Assembly: GCA_038214085.1 (NCBI GenBank)
Contig: JBBQSF010000100.1
Coordinates: 1-11,678, forward strand
Source of the DNA: JBBQSF01 sp038214085
Lineage (GTDB): Bacteria > Bacteroidota > Bacteroidia > Bacteroidales > CG2-30-32-10
Reading direction: 5' to 3'
DNA length: 11,678 nt
Both the position numbers and the translations under genes were made by a program. Each line of letters begins with the position of its first letter. Position 1 is the stretch's first letter. Under the pieces are notes generated by a model. The model was given only the letters and a program-made list of their open reading frames with translations. It did not search any database and was not told the DNA's origin. Positions 1 to 8,400 of this stretch are shown in pieces.

Positions 1-1
1 A

Positions 2-3000
2 CAGCAGATCACAGAACGCCTCAAAGAAGCCGAGGAAATGATCCCACCGGGACTTACAACACCACAAATGGCGCCGATTTCTTCGGGTCTTGGGGAAATA
101 TACCAATATACGCTGCATGTGAAACCCGGCTATGAAAGCAAATACGATGCAATGACGCTTCGCACGGTGCAGGACTGGATTGTTCGCCGCGAATTGCTTG
201 GTACGCCTGGAGTTGCAGATGTTAACAGTTATGGCGGATTTCTTCAACAATACGAAGTAGCTGTAAATCCTGAGAAACTTCGCGCTATGAATGTTACGCT
301 TAAAGAAATTTTTGCTGCACTGGAATGCAACAATGAAAATACCGGCAGCGCTTACATTGAAAAAGATCCTACAGCCTATTTTATAAGGGGTATTGGATTG
401 GTGAACACACTCGAAGATGTTAAAAATATAGCAGTAAAAACCAATACTGCTGGGATTCCGGTTTTAATAGGCGATGTGGCAACCGTTCAGATGGGACATG
501 CGCCCCGTTACGGTGCTTTTGTAGTTGATACTACTGGCGAAGCTGTTGGCGGTGTGGTTATGATGCTGAAAGGCTCAAATGCATCAAAGGTGGTTCAGGA
601 CGTGAAAGAACGAATGAAAATAGTACAGAAATCCTTGCCCGAAGGACTCGAAATTGAACCCTATTACGATCGCACAGAACTTGTTGACCGTGCTATTGGT
701 ACTGTTTCAAAAAACTTGATCGAAGGCGGATTGATCGTAATTTTTGTATTGGTTCTTTTGCTCGGAAATTTGCGCGCAGGCCTGGTGGTTGCATCGGTAA
801 TTCCGCTTTCCATGCTTTTTGCCATTTCACTGATGAATCTTTTTGGGGTCTCGGGAAACCTGATGAGCCTTGGAGCCATAGATTTTGGACTGATTGTGGA
901 TGGTGCTGTAATTATTGTGGAAAGTGTGGTGCACCGCATAACGCAAAGCAAATCGCATCACGTAGGTATCAAAAAACTTTCTTCCGCTCAAATGGATATT
1001 GAAGTGTACGAATCGGCCAAGCGGATGATGAATTCTGCAACATTCGGACAGATAATTATTCTCATTGTTTATTTACCTATTCTTGTTTTGGTAGGAATTG
1101 AAGGAAAAATGTTCCGCCCCATGGCGCAAACGGTGAGTTTTGCTATTCTGGGTGCCATTATTCTTTCGCTTACTTATGTTCCGGTTGCTTCTGCCCTGTT
1201 CCTAAGTAAAAAGACCAAATACAAAAAAAATATTTCTGATAAAATTATGTCAGGTATTTCAAGAATAATTGACCCAATGCTCAATTTTGCACTTAAACGC
1301 AAGAACTCGGTAGTGATAGCTTCCATTGCATTATTTGCCGGAAGCATACTTTTATTCAATACGCTTGGGGGCGAATTTATTCCAAATCTCGAAGAAGGCG
1401 ATCTTGCGGCCGGAGTTATGACATTACAAGGCGGTTCGCTTTCGCATACCATCGAAATGGTTGAAAAAGCGAATAAAATACTGATGTCGAAATTTCCCGA
1501 AGTAAAACACGCAGTTTGCAAAATTGGAGCGGGAGAAATTCCAACCGATCCAACACCTATGGAAACCGGCGATTATATCATTGTAATGAAAGATAAAAAA
1601 GATTGGACAAGTGCCAAAACCCGGGAAGAAATGATTGAAAAAATGCAGAAGGAATTGTCTGTTCTTGCTGGCGTAAAGTTCGAATTTCAGCAACCAATAC
1701 AAATGCGGTTTAACGAATTTATGTCGGGTGCAAAACAGGATGTGGCTGTGAAAATATTCGGCGATAATTTGGAAATTCTTGCCGAAAAGGCAGAAATGGT
1801 TGAAAAACTGATAACACCTGTTGAAGGCGTAACGGATATTAGCGTAGAAAAAGTAACCGGTTCAGGTCAGGTTCAGGTTGTTTACGACCGTAAAAAATTA
1901 GCGCATTACGGATTAAATATTGCAGAAGTGAACACCTTGCTGAAAACTGCATTTGCAGGAAATATTGCAGGGGTAGTGTATGACGAAGAAAAACGATTTG
2001 ATCTGGTTGTTAGGTATGATAAGGACTACCGACAGGACGTTGATTTTATCAAAAATATTTATGTTCCACTAGAAAACGGAAATCAGATTACCCTCGACCA
2101 GATTGCTGATGTGTTTATTAAAAACGGAACGGCACAAGTTTCACGCGAGAGTACAAAAAGAAGAATTACCGTAGGATTCAATGTGCGGGGACGAGATGTA
2201 GAATCAGTTGTTGACGAAGTGCGTACCAAAATTGAGAAAAAAGTAAAACTGCCTGCGGGATATTATTATGATTACGGCGGACAATTCGAAAATCTTGTAG
2301 AAGCAAAAGAACGCCTTTATGTTGCTGTTCCGGTTGCCCTGCTGCTTATTTTTATCTTGCTTTTTTTTACTTTTCATTCCATAAAACAAACATTGCTTAT
2401 TTATTCTGCTGTTCCGTTTTCGGCAATAGGAGGAATTATCGCATTGTATCTGCGCGACATGAATTTCAGTATTTCCGCCGGTGTGGGTTTTATTGCACTC
2501 TTTGGTGTTGCTGTATTAAATGGCATTGTGCTGGTGGCTGAATTTAATCGACTGGAAAAAGAAGAAAATATTTCTGATATATATGAACGCGTAAGAAAAG
2601 GAATTCATATTCGCCTTCGACCTATAATAATGACTGCGCTTGTAGCTTCCTTTGGCTTTCTTCCAATGGCTCTTTCATCATCAGCCGGAGCTGAAGTTCA
2701 AAAACCTCTCGCCACTGTTGTAATTGGCGGACTAATATCTTCCACATTCCTTACCCTCATTATTCTTCCGGTACTGTATGTTTTGTTTTTCTCAAAACGC
2801 AGGAAAAATTTAAAATCTCTTGGTACTGCAACTGTTGGAACAATTGTGGCGCTTCTGTGTTTTGTTATTCCATCGATATCTGATGCACAAACGGTTAAAT
2901 CTGAAACATATTCTATTGATCAGGCCGTAAACAAAGCACTCGAAAAAAACGGAGAAATAAAAACCGCCGAAATGACCGTGGATATGAACAAAAAGCTTAA

Positions 3001-4048
3001 ATCCGCAGCGTGGAATATCGATAAAACATCTTTAGAATATTCTTATGGACAAACCAATTCGTTTGCAAAGGATAACAATATCAATATCTCTCAATCCATG
3101 CAATTCCCATCTGTTTATGTTTATCAAAACAAAATTGCAAATGCGAATATTAAAAGCGCTGAGTATTCGGTACTTCTTTCCAAAGCAAAAATTGTAGCCG
3201 ATGTTAAACGTTATTATTTTGATCTCGCCTTTTGTTATTCTTCACTGAAACTGTTGAAGTTCCAAGATAGCCTTTACAGTAATTTTCAAAAAGCAGCCGA
3301 CCTGAAAAACAAAACCGGTGAATCGACTCCGCTTGAAAAGATTACGGCTGAAACCCGCCTCATGGAAATCTCTACCATGAAGCAAACCCTGCGTTCAGAT
3401 ATTATTATTTATAAAAAGAAACTCGCCTCACTGTTAAATCAGACCGCATCAATAGATATTTCTGATTCTTCTTTGATCAAACTTCCTTACATTATCAAGG
3501 CTGATAGTATGATAAAAATGGAAAACCCTTTACTCGGCATAGCAAAGCAGCAGATAGATATTTTAAATTATAGTGTTAAGGCTGAAACCGCTGAACTTCT
3601 TCCAGATATTTCTGTTGGATATTTCAATCAATCGAACATGGAGCTTTCAACTAACGATCGATTTACCGGTATTTCTGCCGGAATTACGGTTCCGTTGTTT
3701 TTTGTTTCCTCAAAATCAAAAATTCAGGCAACAAAAATCAGTAAGGAAATTGCAATGCAAAACCTCGAAAATTTTAGTAAAAGCGCACAAAATGATTACG
3801 ATGCGTTAGTACAGGAATTTCTCAAAAACAAAGCAGTACTTGATTATTACGAAACCAAAGCGCTTGCTCAATCTGACCTGATTATTTCTTCGGCAGACAA
3901 AAGCTACAAAGCAGGAAACATTGGCTATGTGGAATATGTTCAAAGCCTAGATAAGGCAATAGAAATCAAGACATCTTACCTGCAATCACTTCTCGATTAC
4001 AACAATGCTGTTATTGCTATTGATGAATTAACAGGTAAAATCAACTAA
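2..4048 (+). CDS. czcA: CzcA-type heavy-metal RND efflux pump fused to a TolC-like outer-membrane factor (5' partial)
   Basis: This is an inner-membrane proton-driven pump that exports divalent metal cations, fused to its outer-membrane channel. The frame is open from base 2 (QQITERLKEAEE before the first Met at 38), so the true start lies upstream. By comparison with CzcA about 110 residues are missing, giving a full length near 1450. Numbering from the Met at 38, the TM4 proton-relay motif DFGLIVDGAVIIVE lies at 282–295, with D282, D288 and E295 spaced as in CzcA D402, D408 and E415. This points to the Zn/Co/Cd/Ni-type rather than the Cu/Ag CusA-type group. The periplasmic motif PIQMRFNE is near residue 553, and the second membrane block spans about 762–918. 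A signal-peptide-like stretch at 920–950 precedes a TolC/OEP domain from 951 to 1336. The next gene encodes the adaptor. The exact metal is inferred only to class level. Confidence 0.93.
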   Translation, partial: QQITERLKEAEEMIPPGLTTPQMAPISSGLGEIYQYTLHVKPGYESKYDAMTLRTVQDWIVRRELLGTPGVADVNSYGGFLQQYEVAVNPEKLRAMNVTLKEIFAALECNNENTGSAYIEKDPTAYFIRGIGLVNTLEDVKNIAVKTNTAGIPVLIGDVATVQMGHAPRYGAFVVDTTGEAVGGVVMMLKGSNASKVVQDVKERMKIVQKSLPEGLEIEPYYDRTELVDRAIGTVSKNLIEGGLIVIFVLVLLLGNLRAGLVVASVIPLSMLFAISLMNLFGVSGNLMSLGAIDFGLIVDGAVIIVESVVHRITQSKSHHVGIKKLSSAQMDIEVYESAKRMMNSATFGQIIILIVYLPILVLVGIEGKMFRPMAQTVSFAILGAIILSLTYVPVASALFLSKKTKYKKNISDKIMSGISRIIDPMLNFALKRKNSVVIASIALFAGSILLFNTLGGEFIPNLEEGDLAAGVMTLQGGSLSHTIEMVEKANKILMSKFPEVKHAVCKIGAGEIPTDPTPMETGDYIIVMKDKKDWTSAKTREEMIEKMQKELSVLAGVKFEFQQPIQMRFNEFMSGAKQDVAVKIFGDNLEILAEKAEMVEKLITPVEGVTDISVEKVTGSGQVQVVYDRKKLAHYGLNIAEVNTLLKTAFAGNIAGVVYDEEKRFDLVVRYDKDYRQDVDFIKNIYVPLENGNQITLDQIADVFIKNGTAQVSRESTKRRITVGFNVRGRDVESVVDEVRTKIEKKVKLPAGYYYDYGGQFENLVEAKERLYVAVPVALLLIFILLFFTFHSIKQTLLIYSAVPFSAIGGIIALYLRDMNFSISAGVGFIALFGVAVLNGIVLVAEFNRLEKEENISDIYERVRKGIHIRLRPIIMTALVASFGFLPMALSSSAGAEVQKPLATVVIGGLISSTFLTLIILPVLYVLFFSKRRKNLKSLGTATVGTIVALLCFVIPSISDAQTVKSETYSIDQAVNKALEKNGEIKTAEMTVDMNKKLKSAAWNIDKTSLEYSYGQTNSFAKDNNINISQSMQFPSVYVYQNKIANANIKSAEYSVLLSKAKIVADVKRYYFDLAFCYSSLKLLKFQDSLYSNFQKAADLKNKTGESTPLEKITAETRLMEISTMKQTLRSDIIIYKKKLASLLNQTASIDISDSSLIKLPYIIKADSMIKMENPLLGIAKQQIDILNYSVKAETAELLPDISVGYFNQSNMELSTNDRFTGISAGITVPLFFVSSKSKIQATKISKEIAMQNLENFSKSAQNDYDALVQEFLKNKAVLDYYETKALAQSDLIISSADKSYKAGNIGYVEYVQSLDKAIEIKTSYLQSLLDYNNAVIAIDELTGKIN
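2792..2887 (+). other. Internal signal-peptide-like junction between the RND and TolC domains
   Basis: After the last RND membrane helix the protein has a basic stretch (SKRRKNLK, residues 919–926 counted from the Met at 38). A hydrophobic segment, VGTIVALLCFVIP (933–945), follows, and then S948-D949-A950 before Q951, which fits a signal peptidase I site. The RND C-terminus is expected to be cytoplasmic, so this arrangement has the charge and orientation of an ordinary Sec signal peptide leading the outer-membrane domain into the periplasm. It could be cleaved to give two mature proteins, or it could remain as an extra membrane anchor. The sequence alone does not decide. Confidence 0.6.
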
Positions 4049-5248
4049 ATGAAAAAATTATTAAAATCAACAATCATGAAAAATAAAATAATTGTCCTAG
4101 CACTTTTCGGATTCATCTTTGCCTTGGGTTGTGGAAGCAACAACCAGAAAACAGAAGAAGAGCACGAAGTTCTTCCCGAAAATACGTGCGAAATGAATGA
4201 CGATCAATACAAACTTGCGGGAATTGAACTCGGAAGCTTGGAACAAAAAAATATTGGAAGTATTTTAAAACTCAGTGGTATAATAAATGTTCCTCCGCAA
4301 AACCTTGTCACCATTTCGGCAACCATGGGCGGATACATAAAAAGCACCAGTCTTTTGCAGGGAAGTCCTGTTAAAAAAGGACAAGTTCTTGCAGTGATTG
4401 AAAACCCTGAATTTATTGAATTGCAACAAAATTATCTGGAGTATAAAAGTCAGTTCGAATATTCCCAAACCGAATATCTGCGGCAAAAAGAACTGTATGA
4501 AGGAAATGCAGGTTCAGCAAAAACTTATCAATTGGCACTTTCGGAATATAAAACGCTGAAAGCCAAAGTGAATGCTTACGAACAGAAGCTTGCACTTATT
4601 GGAATTATTGCAGGTCAGTTGAAAGAAGAGAACATAGTAAGTGTTGTCAATTTAACTTCCCCGATTAATGGCTACGTTAAAACCGTAAATGTAAACACAG
4701 GTAAATATGTTACAGCCACCGATGTTGTTTTTGAAATTATTAACAACGATAAATTAACATTGGAACTCACCATGTTTGAAAAAGATCTGGAAAAAGTTCA
4801 GGAAGGACAACAAATCATTTTCACTACCACAAACAATTCAGATATTTCATACAAAGCAACGGTTTACCGTGTGGGTAAAGCAATCAACGAAGATAAAACG
4901 GTAAAGGTTTATGCTACTGTTGAAGGTGATTCTAAGAATCTCATTTCCGGAATGTATGTGTCAGCAAAGGTTGAAACTGGCGAAGCTTTGGTTGATGCCC
5001 TTCCAAGTGATGCAATTGTTTCGTTCGACGACAAGGATTATATTTTTATTTCGAAAGGAAAACGAAAGGAAGATGACAAAACGGTAAACGACTTTTTAAT
5101 GGTTGAAATCACCAAAGGAAATACTTCTGGTGGATTTACCCAAGTTACCCTTCCCTCAAAATATACGAATGTTAATAAAACTATTGTGATTAAAGGAGCA
5201 TACCCTTTACTTGCAGCACTCAAAAATGCAGGTGAAATGAGTTGCTGA
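4049..5248 (+). CDS. Periplasmic adaptor (membrane fusion) lipoprotein of a CzcB/CusB-like metal efflux system
   Basis: This protein should bridge the inner-membrane RND pump and the outer-membrane factor. A lipoprotein signal is visible: hydrophobic IIVLALFGFIFALG followed by Cys28, the likely lipidated residue. The split lipoyl-like domain comes next (about residues 84–120 and 200–232, each with a GGYIK or NGYVK turn), separated by an alpha-helical hairpin at about 122–187. A beta-barrel (about 235–310) and a membrane-proximal region follow. The length of 399 is normal for HlyD_D23/CusB-type adaptors. The ATG at 4049 directly follows the TAA of the pump gene, so the two are surely co-transcribed and probably translationally coupled. 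A second ATG at 4076 (Met10) gives a more typical signal-peptide length and may be the real start. No metal-binding His- or Met-rich N-terminal extension is seen. Confidence 0.9.
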   Translation: MKKLLKSTIMKNKIIVLALFGFIFALGCGSNNQKTEEEHEVLPENTCEMNDDQYKLAGIELGSLEQKNIGSILKLSGIINVPPQNLVTISATMGGYIKSTSLLQGSPVKKGQVLAVIENPEFIELQQNYLEYKSQFEYSQTEYLRQKELYEGNAGSAKTYQLALSEYKTLKAKVNAYEQKLALIGIIAGQLKEENIVSVVNLTSPINGYVKTVNVNTGKYVTATDVVFEIINNDKLTLELTMFEKDLEKVQEGQQIIFTTTNNSDISYKATVYRVGKAINEDKTVKVYATVEGDSKNLISGMYVSAKVETGEALVDALPSDAIVSFDDKDYIFISKGKRKEDDKTVNDFLMVEITKGNTSGGFTQVTLPSKYTNVNKTIVIKGAYPLLAALKNAGEMSC

Positions 5249-5326
5249 TTTTGCTAAGCAAACCTGACTATTTTTAAGAGCGAAAAAAATATTCTTTAAA
5301 AAATTAACTGCGTACAAAAAAACATA

Positions 5327-5334
5327 TAATTTTG
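5327..5334 (+). promoter_or_regulatory. Candidate Bacteroidota promoter -7 box (TAATTTTG)
   Basis: The box matches the TAnnTTTG consensus exactly and lies in the 195-nt gap between the adaptor gene and the large flavoprotein gene. No good TTTG (-33) element is visible; TTAA at 5304–5307 is at about the right spacing but is a weak match. Initiation near 5341 would give a leader of about 100 nt. The box is short and the region is AT-rich, so a chance match is possible. Confidence 0.4.
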
Positions 5335-5335
5335 C

Positions 5336-5357
5336 TGTTGTTATTTGATAAACAACA
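5336..5357 (+). repeat. Inverted repeat at the predicted transcript start of the flavoprotein gene
   Basis: A perfect 7-bp inverted repeat, TGTTGTT and AACAACA, is separated by 8 nt (ATTTGATA). It begins one base past the candidate -7 box and covers the expected transcription start. It could be an operator half-site pair or a weak hairpin in the leader. It has no following T-run, so it is not a terminator. The low sequence complexity makes chance occurrence plausible. Confidence 0.25.
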
Positions 5358-5443
5358 CTCACAACTACTGTAAATATTGATTTTATCGAACAATGCATTT
5401 TGTTAATCGAAGCAATATCCCATTAAGGGCAAAAATCTGAATC

Positions 5444-8400
5444 ATGTACAAGATAGAAAAGCATCCCATTATCGCCATTAAAGAAGAAGAAAAACATGTT
5501 TTTAACTTTAATGGTAAAAAAGTAACTGGTGAAAAAGGATTTACCATTGCTGCGGCACTTCATCAAGCGGGGTTTCCGGTTCATAGTCATAGCCTCGACA
5601 ATCGCGAACGCAGCCTTGAATGCGGAATTGGGAAATGTGGCGCATGCGAAATGCTGGTTGATGGTAAAATAAAACGTATTTGCATTACGCTTTGCGACGA
5701 AGCAAAAAAAGTCCAGGAAATCCCTAAGGATTATGTTCCTCAAGCAACCAATTACCAAAAGAAGGACGCGCTTAATGTGCACAAAACTACTGTGGTTATT
5801 GTTGGTGCTGGGCCTGCAGGTCTTGCCTGCCGCGAAATACTTAACGAACAGGGAATAGCAAACATTGTTGTCGACAGCAATTCCAAAATTGGCGGACAGT
5901 TTAACATGCAGACCCACCAGTTTTTCTTTTACGAAAAAGTGAAAAAATACGGCGGTATGCGAGGTTTTGATATTGCTTCGCTTTTAGCAGGTGAAAACCA
6001 CGATGGAATTTTCCTTGATTGTACAGTATGGGATATTCTCGAACACAACCGTATTGCAGTAAAAAACATGAAGACTCAGGAAATTTTCCTTATTGATACT
6101 GAATATTTTGTGGTTGCTGCCGGTGCTGTACCTTTCCTTCCAAGCTTTCATAACGACGATGTTCCCGGAGTATACACAGCTGCGGTGGTACAAAAAATGA
6201 TGAACATGGAGCTTACGCTACTTGGAAAAAATATTCTTACTGTTGGCGCCGGAAATATCGGATATCTTACCAGTTACCAACTTATGCAGGCAGGTGCTAA
6301 AGTTAAAGCCATTGTTGAAGCATTGCCCCACGAAGGTGGCTTTCCGGTTCAGGCAAACCGCGTTCGGCGACTAGGAATTCCTGTAATATTATCGCATCTC
6401 ATTATTGAAGCAATACCAAACAAAGATAGAACGGGTATTACAGGAGCTGTTATTGCTGAAGCAAAGAATTTTAAACCCATTCTCGGAACAGAAAAAATAA
6501 TTGATGGAATTGACGCCATCAATGTATGTACCGGATTAATTCCGGACAACGATCTGCTGATTAAAGGACGCGAAATGTTTGGTCTAAAATGTTTTGGAGC
6601 AGGCGATGCTATTCGTATTGGCGAAGGTACAAGTGCCGTACTTCGCGGCAAACAAGTTGCTTTCGAAATTCTGGATACAATGGGTAAGAGCTATAACTAT
6701 GATAATTATCTCGAAGTTTCAAAAGATTACTTTGATTCGCAACAGCATCCTTTAAAAATTATCGAAGAACCTTATATGCCAACCAAAGAACGCATGGCTG
6801 AAAAACCTTTCGTTCTTATCGATTGTCTGTATGGCTTTTCGTGTAATCCTTGTGCTTTTGCTTGTCCACACGGAGCCATTACAAAATCATCAACAAGTAC
6901 AGTTCCTGCCATTGATTTTAACAAATGTATAGGTTGCATGGACTGCGTTTACCAATGCCCTGGTCTTGCAATTTTCGGGTACAACCCCAAAAAAGATACT
7001 TTCTTTCTTCCTGTAGAATTTGATATTGCCGATGGCGAAGATGTCTATCTGGTTGATAATAATGCAAACATTCTTGGTGAAGGAAAGATTGACAAGATTC
7101 TTCGCAAGAAAAACCTTACACATATTGCACGGGTTAAGGCTTCCGAAATTAAAGCAGATGATTTCACCAAAGTTCGCGGGTTTGTTATTAAAAGAAATTA
7201 TCCGGATAAGCTGAGATTAAAAGCGTATAAAGAAAAACTTGGCAAGGAAATATATATGTGTCATTGCGATGATGTTACCCTTGATAAAGTTATGAAGGTA
7301 ATCGGTGACCGCAAATTTATATCAGTTGAAGAAATAAAACATACCACACATCTTGGAATGGGCCCATGTCGTGGAAAACGTTGTTTGCTTCGGCTTCGCC
7401 AAAACCTTCGCCCTAAAGGCATTGCACTGGTTGGACATCCTACACCGCGCGCTCCACTTTCAAATCAAATTACTATTGGAGAGCTTTATCCTACCAATAT
7501 TCATGAAAACATTATAACCGCAACGATAAAAGAAAAACCAAAAAAAATTAAAGTAAAATCATTTATTGCTGGAGGAGGTATTGGTGGAAGCTCGCTTTTC
7601 CGCTATCTTTCTGAAGCAGGAATGAAACCTGTGTTAATCAATTTTGGTTTTGGATCTTCGTGGCGAAACATTGCCGGAGGAAGACCTGTTTTTAGTTTAC
7701 CTGAACTTACAGACATTGCACGCCATAACCTGGAACTTTTCAAAGATCTTTCAAAAAAAGCAGAAATAGACTTCCGCCTGATTAACTATGTTACTTTTGC
7801 GCACGATGAGCAAATGCTTAAAACCCTTGAAGATTCAATGGCATGGCAGGATGGTGTAATGCTGAAACCTTCACAGTTTAAAAAAGAAATTTCTCCGTAT
7901 TTTAATTCAAAAAATAAAAACTACATCGCAGCATTAAAAACAGGCGACTGCTGGCAAGCTACTCCAGGAAAAGTTATTGAAGCTTTAAGGCAAATTGGTA
8001 TATCAAAGGGCGGTACTTTACTCGAAAACTGCGAATTGATTGATGTTGAAAAATCTGGTAAAACATTTACCATTACAGTAAGAGCCAACAGCAACGAATA
8101 TATTGAATATGAAACAGATATATTCATTAATGCACTAGGTGGTGAAGCGGATAAATTTGCAAAAAAAGCGGGTATCGAAACAGGATTATATCCCGTAAAA
8201 CATCAGGCATTTATTACCCGACGTTTGCCAATGCTTGGCGTTAACGGAAATCCATTGGATATGCTTATCGACCGCAGAAAATACAAAGGCTTTGTTGCGG
8301 TTTATGGTCAGCAATTGGCAGAAACCGGACAGATTATTGGTTGCGCCTCGCCGCAGATTGAGCCAATGGAAACAGATAAAAATGTAAAATACAACTCCAA

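Noticed and set aside
5252..5264. TTTGC-TAA-GCAAA as a terminator after the adaptor gene
   Set aside because: The stem is only 5 bp with a 3-nt loop and is not followed by a T-run at once; too weak to call.
5249..5443. Riboswitch or RNA gene in the 195-nt gap
   Set aside because: I could not find a known riboswitch core, tRNA-like fold or extended pairing beyond the 7-bp inverted repeat.
5423..5917. Minus-strand open frame of 164 codons opposite the flavoprotein gene
   Set aside because: It lies antisense to well-supported domains, shows no recognisable motif and has the composition of a mirror frame of AT-rich coding sequence.
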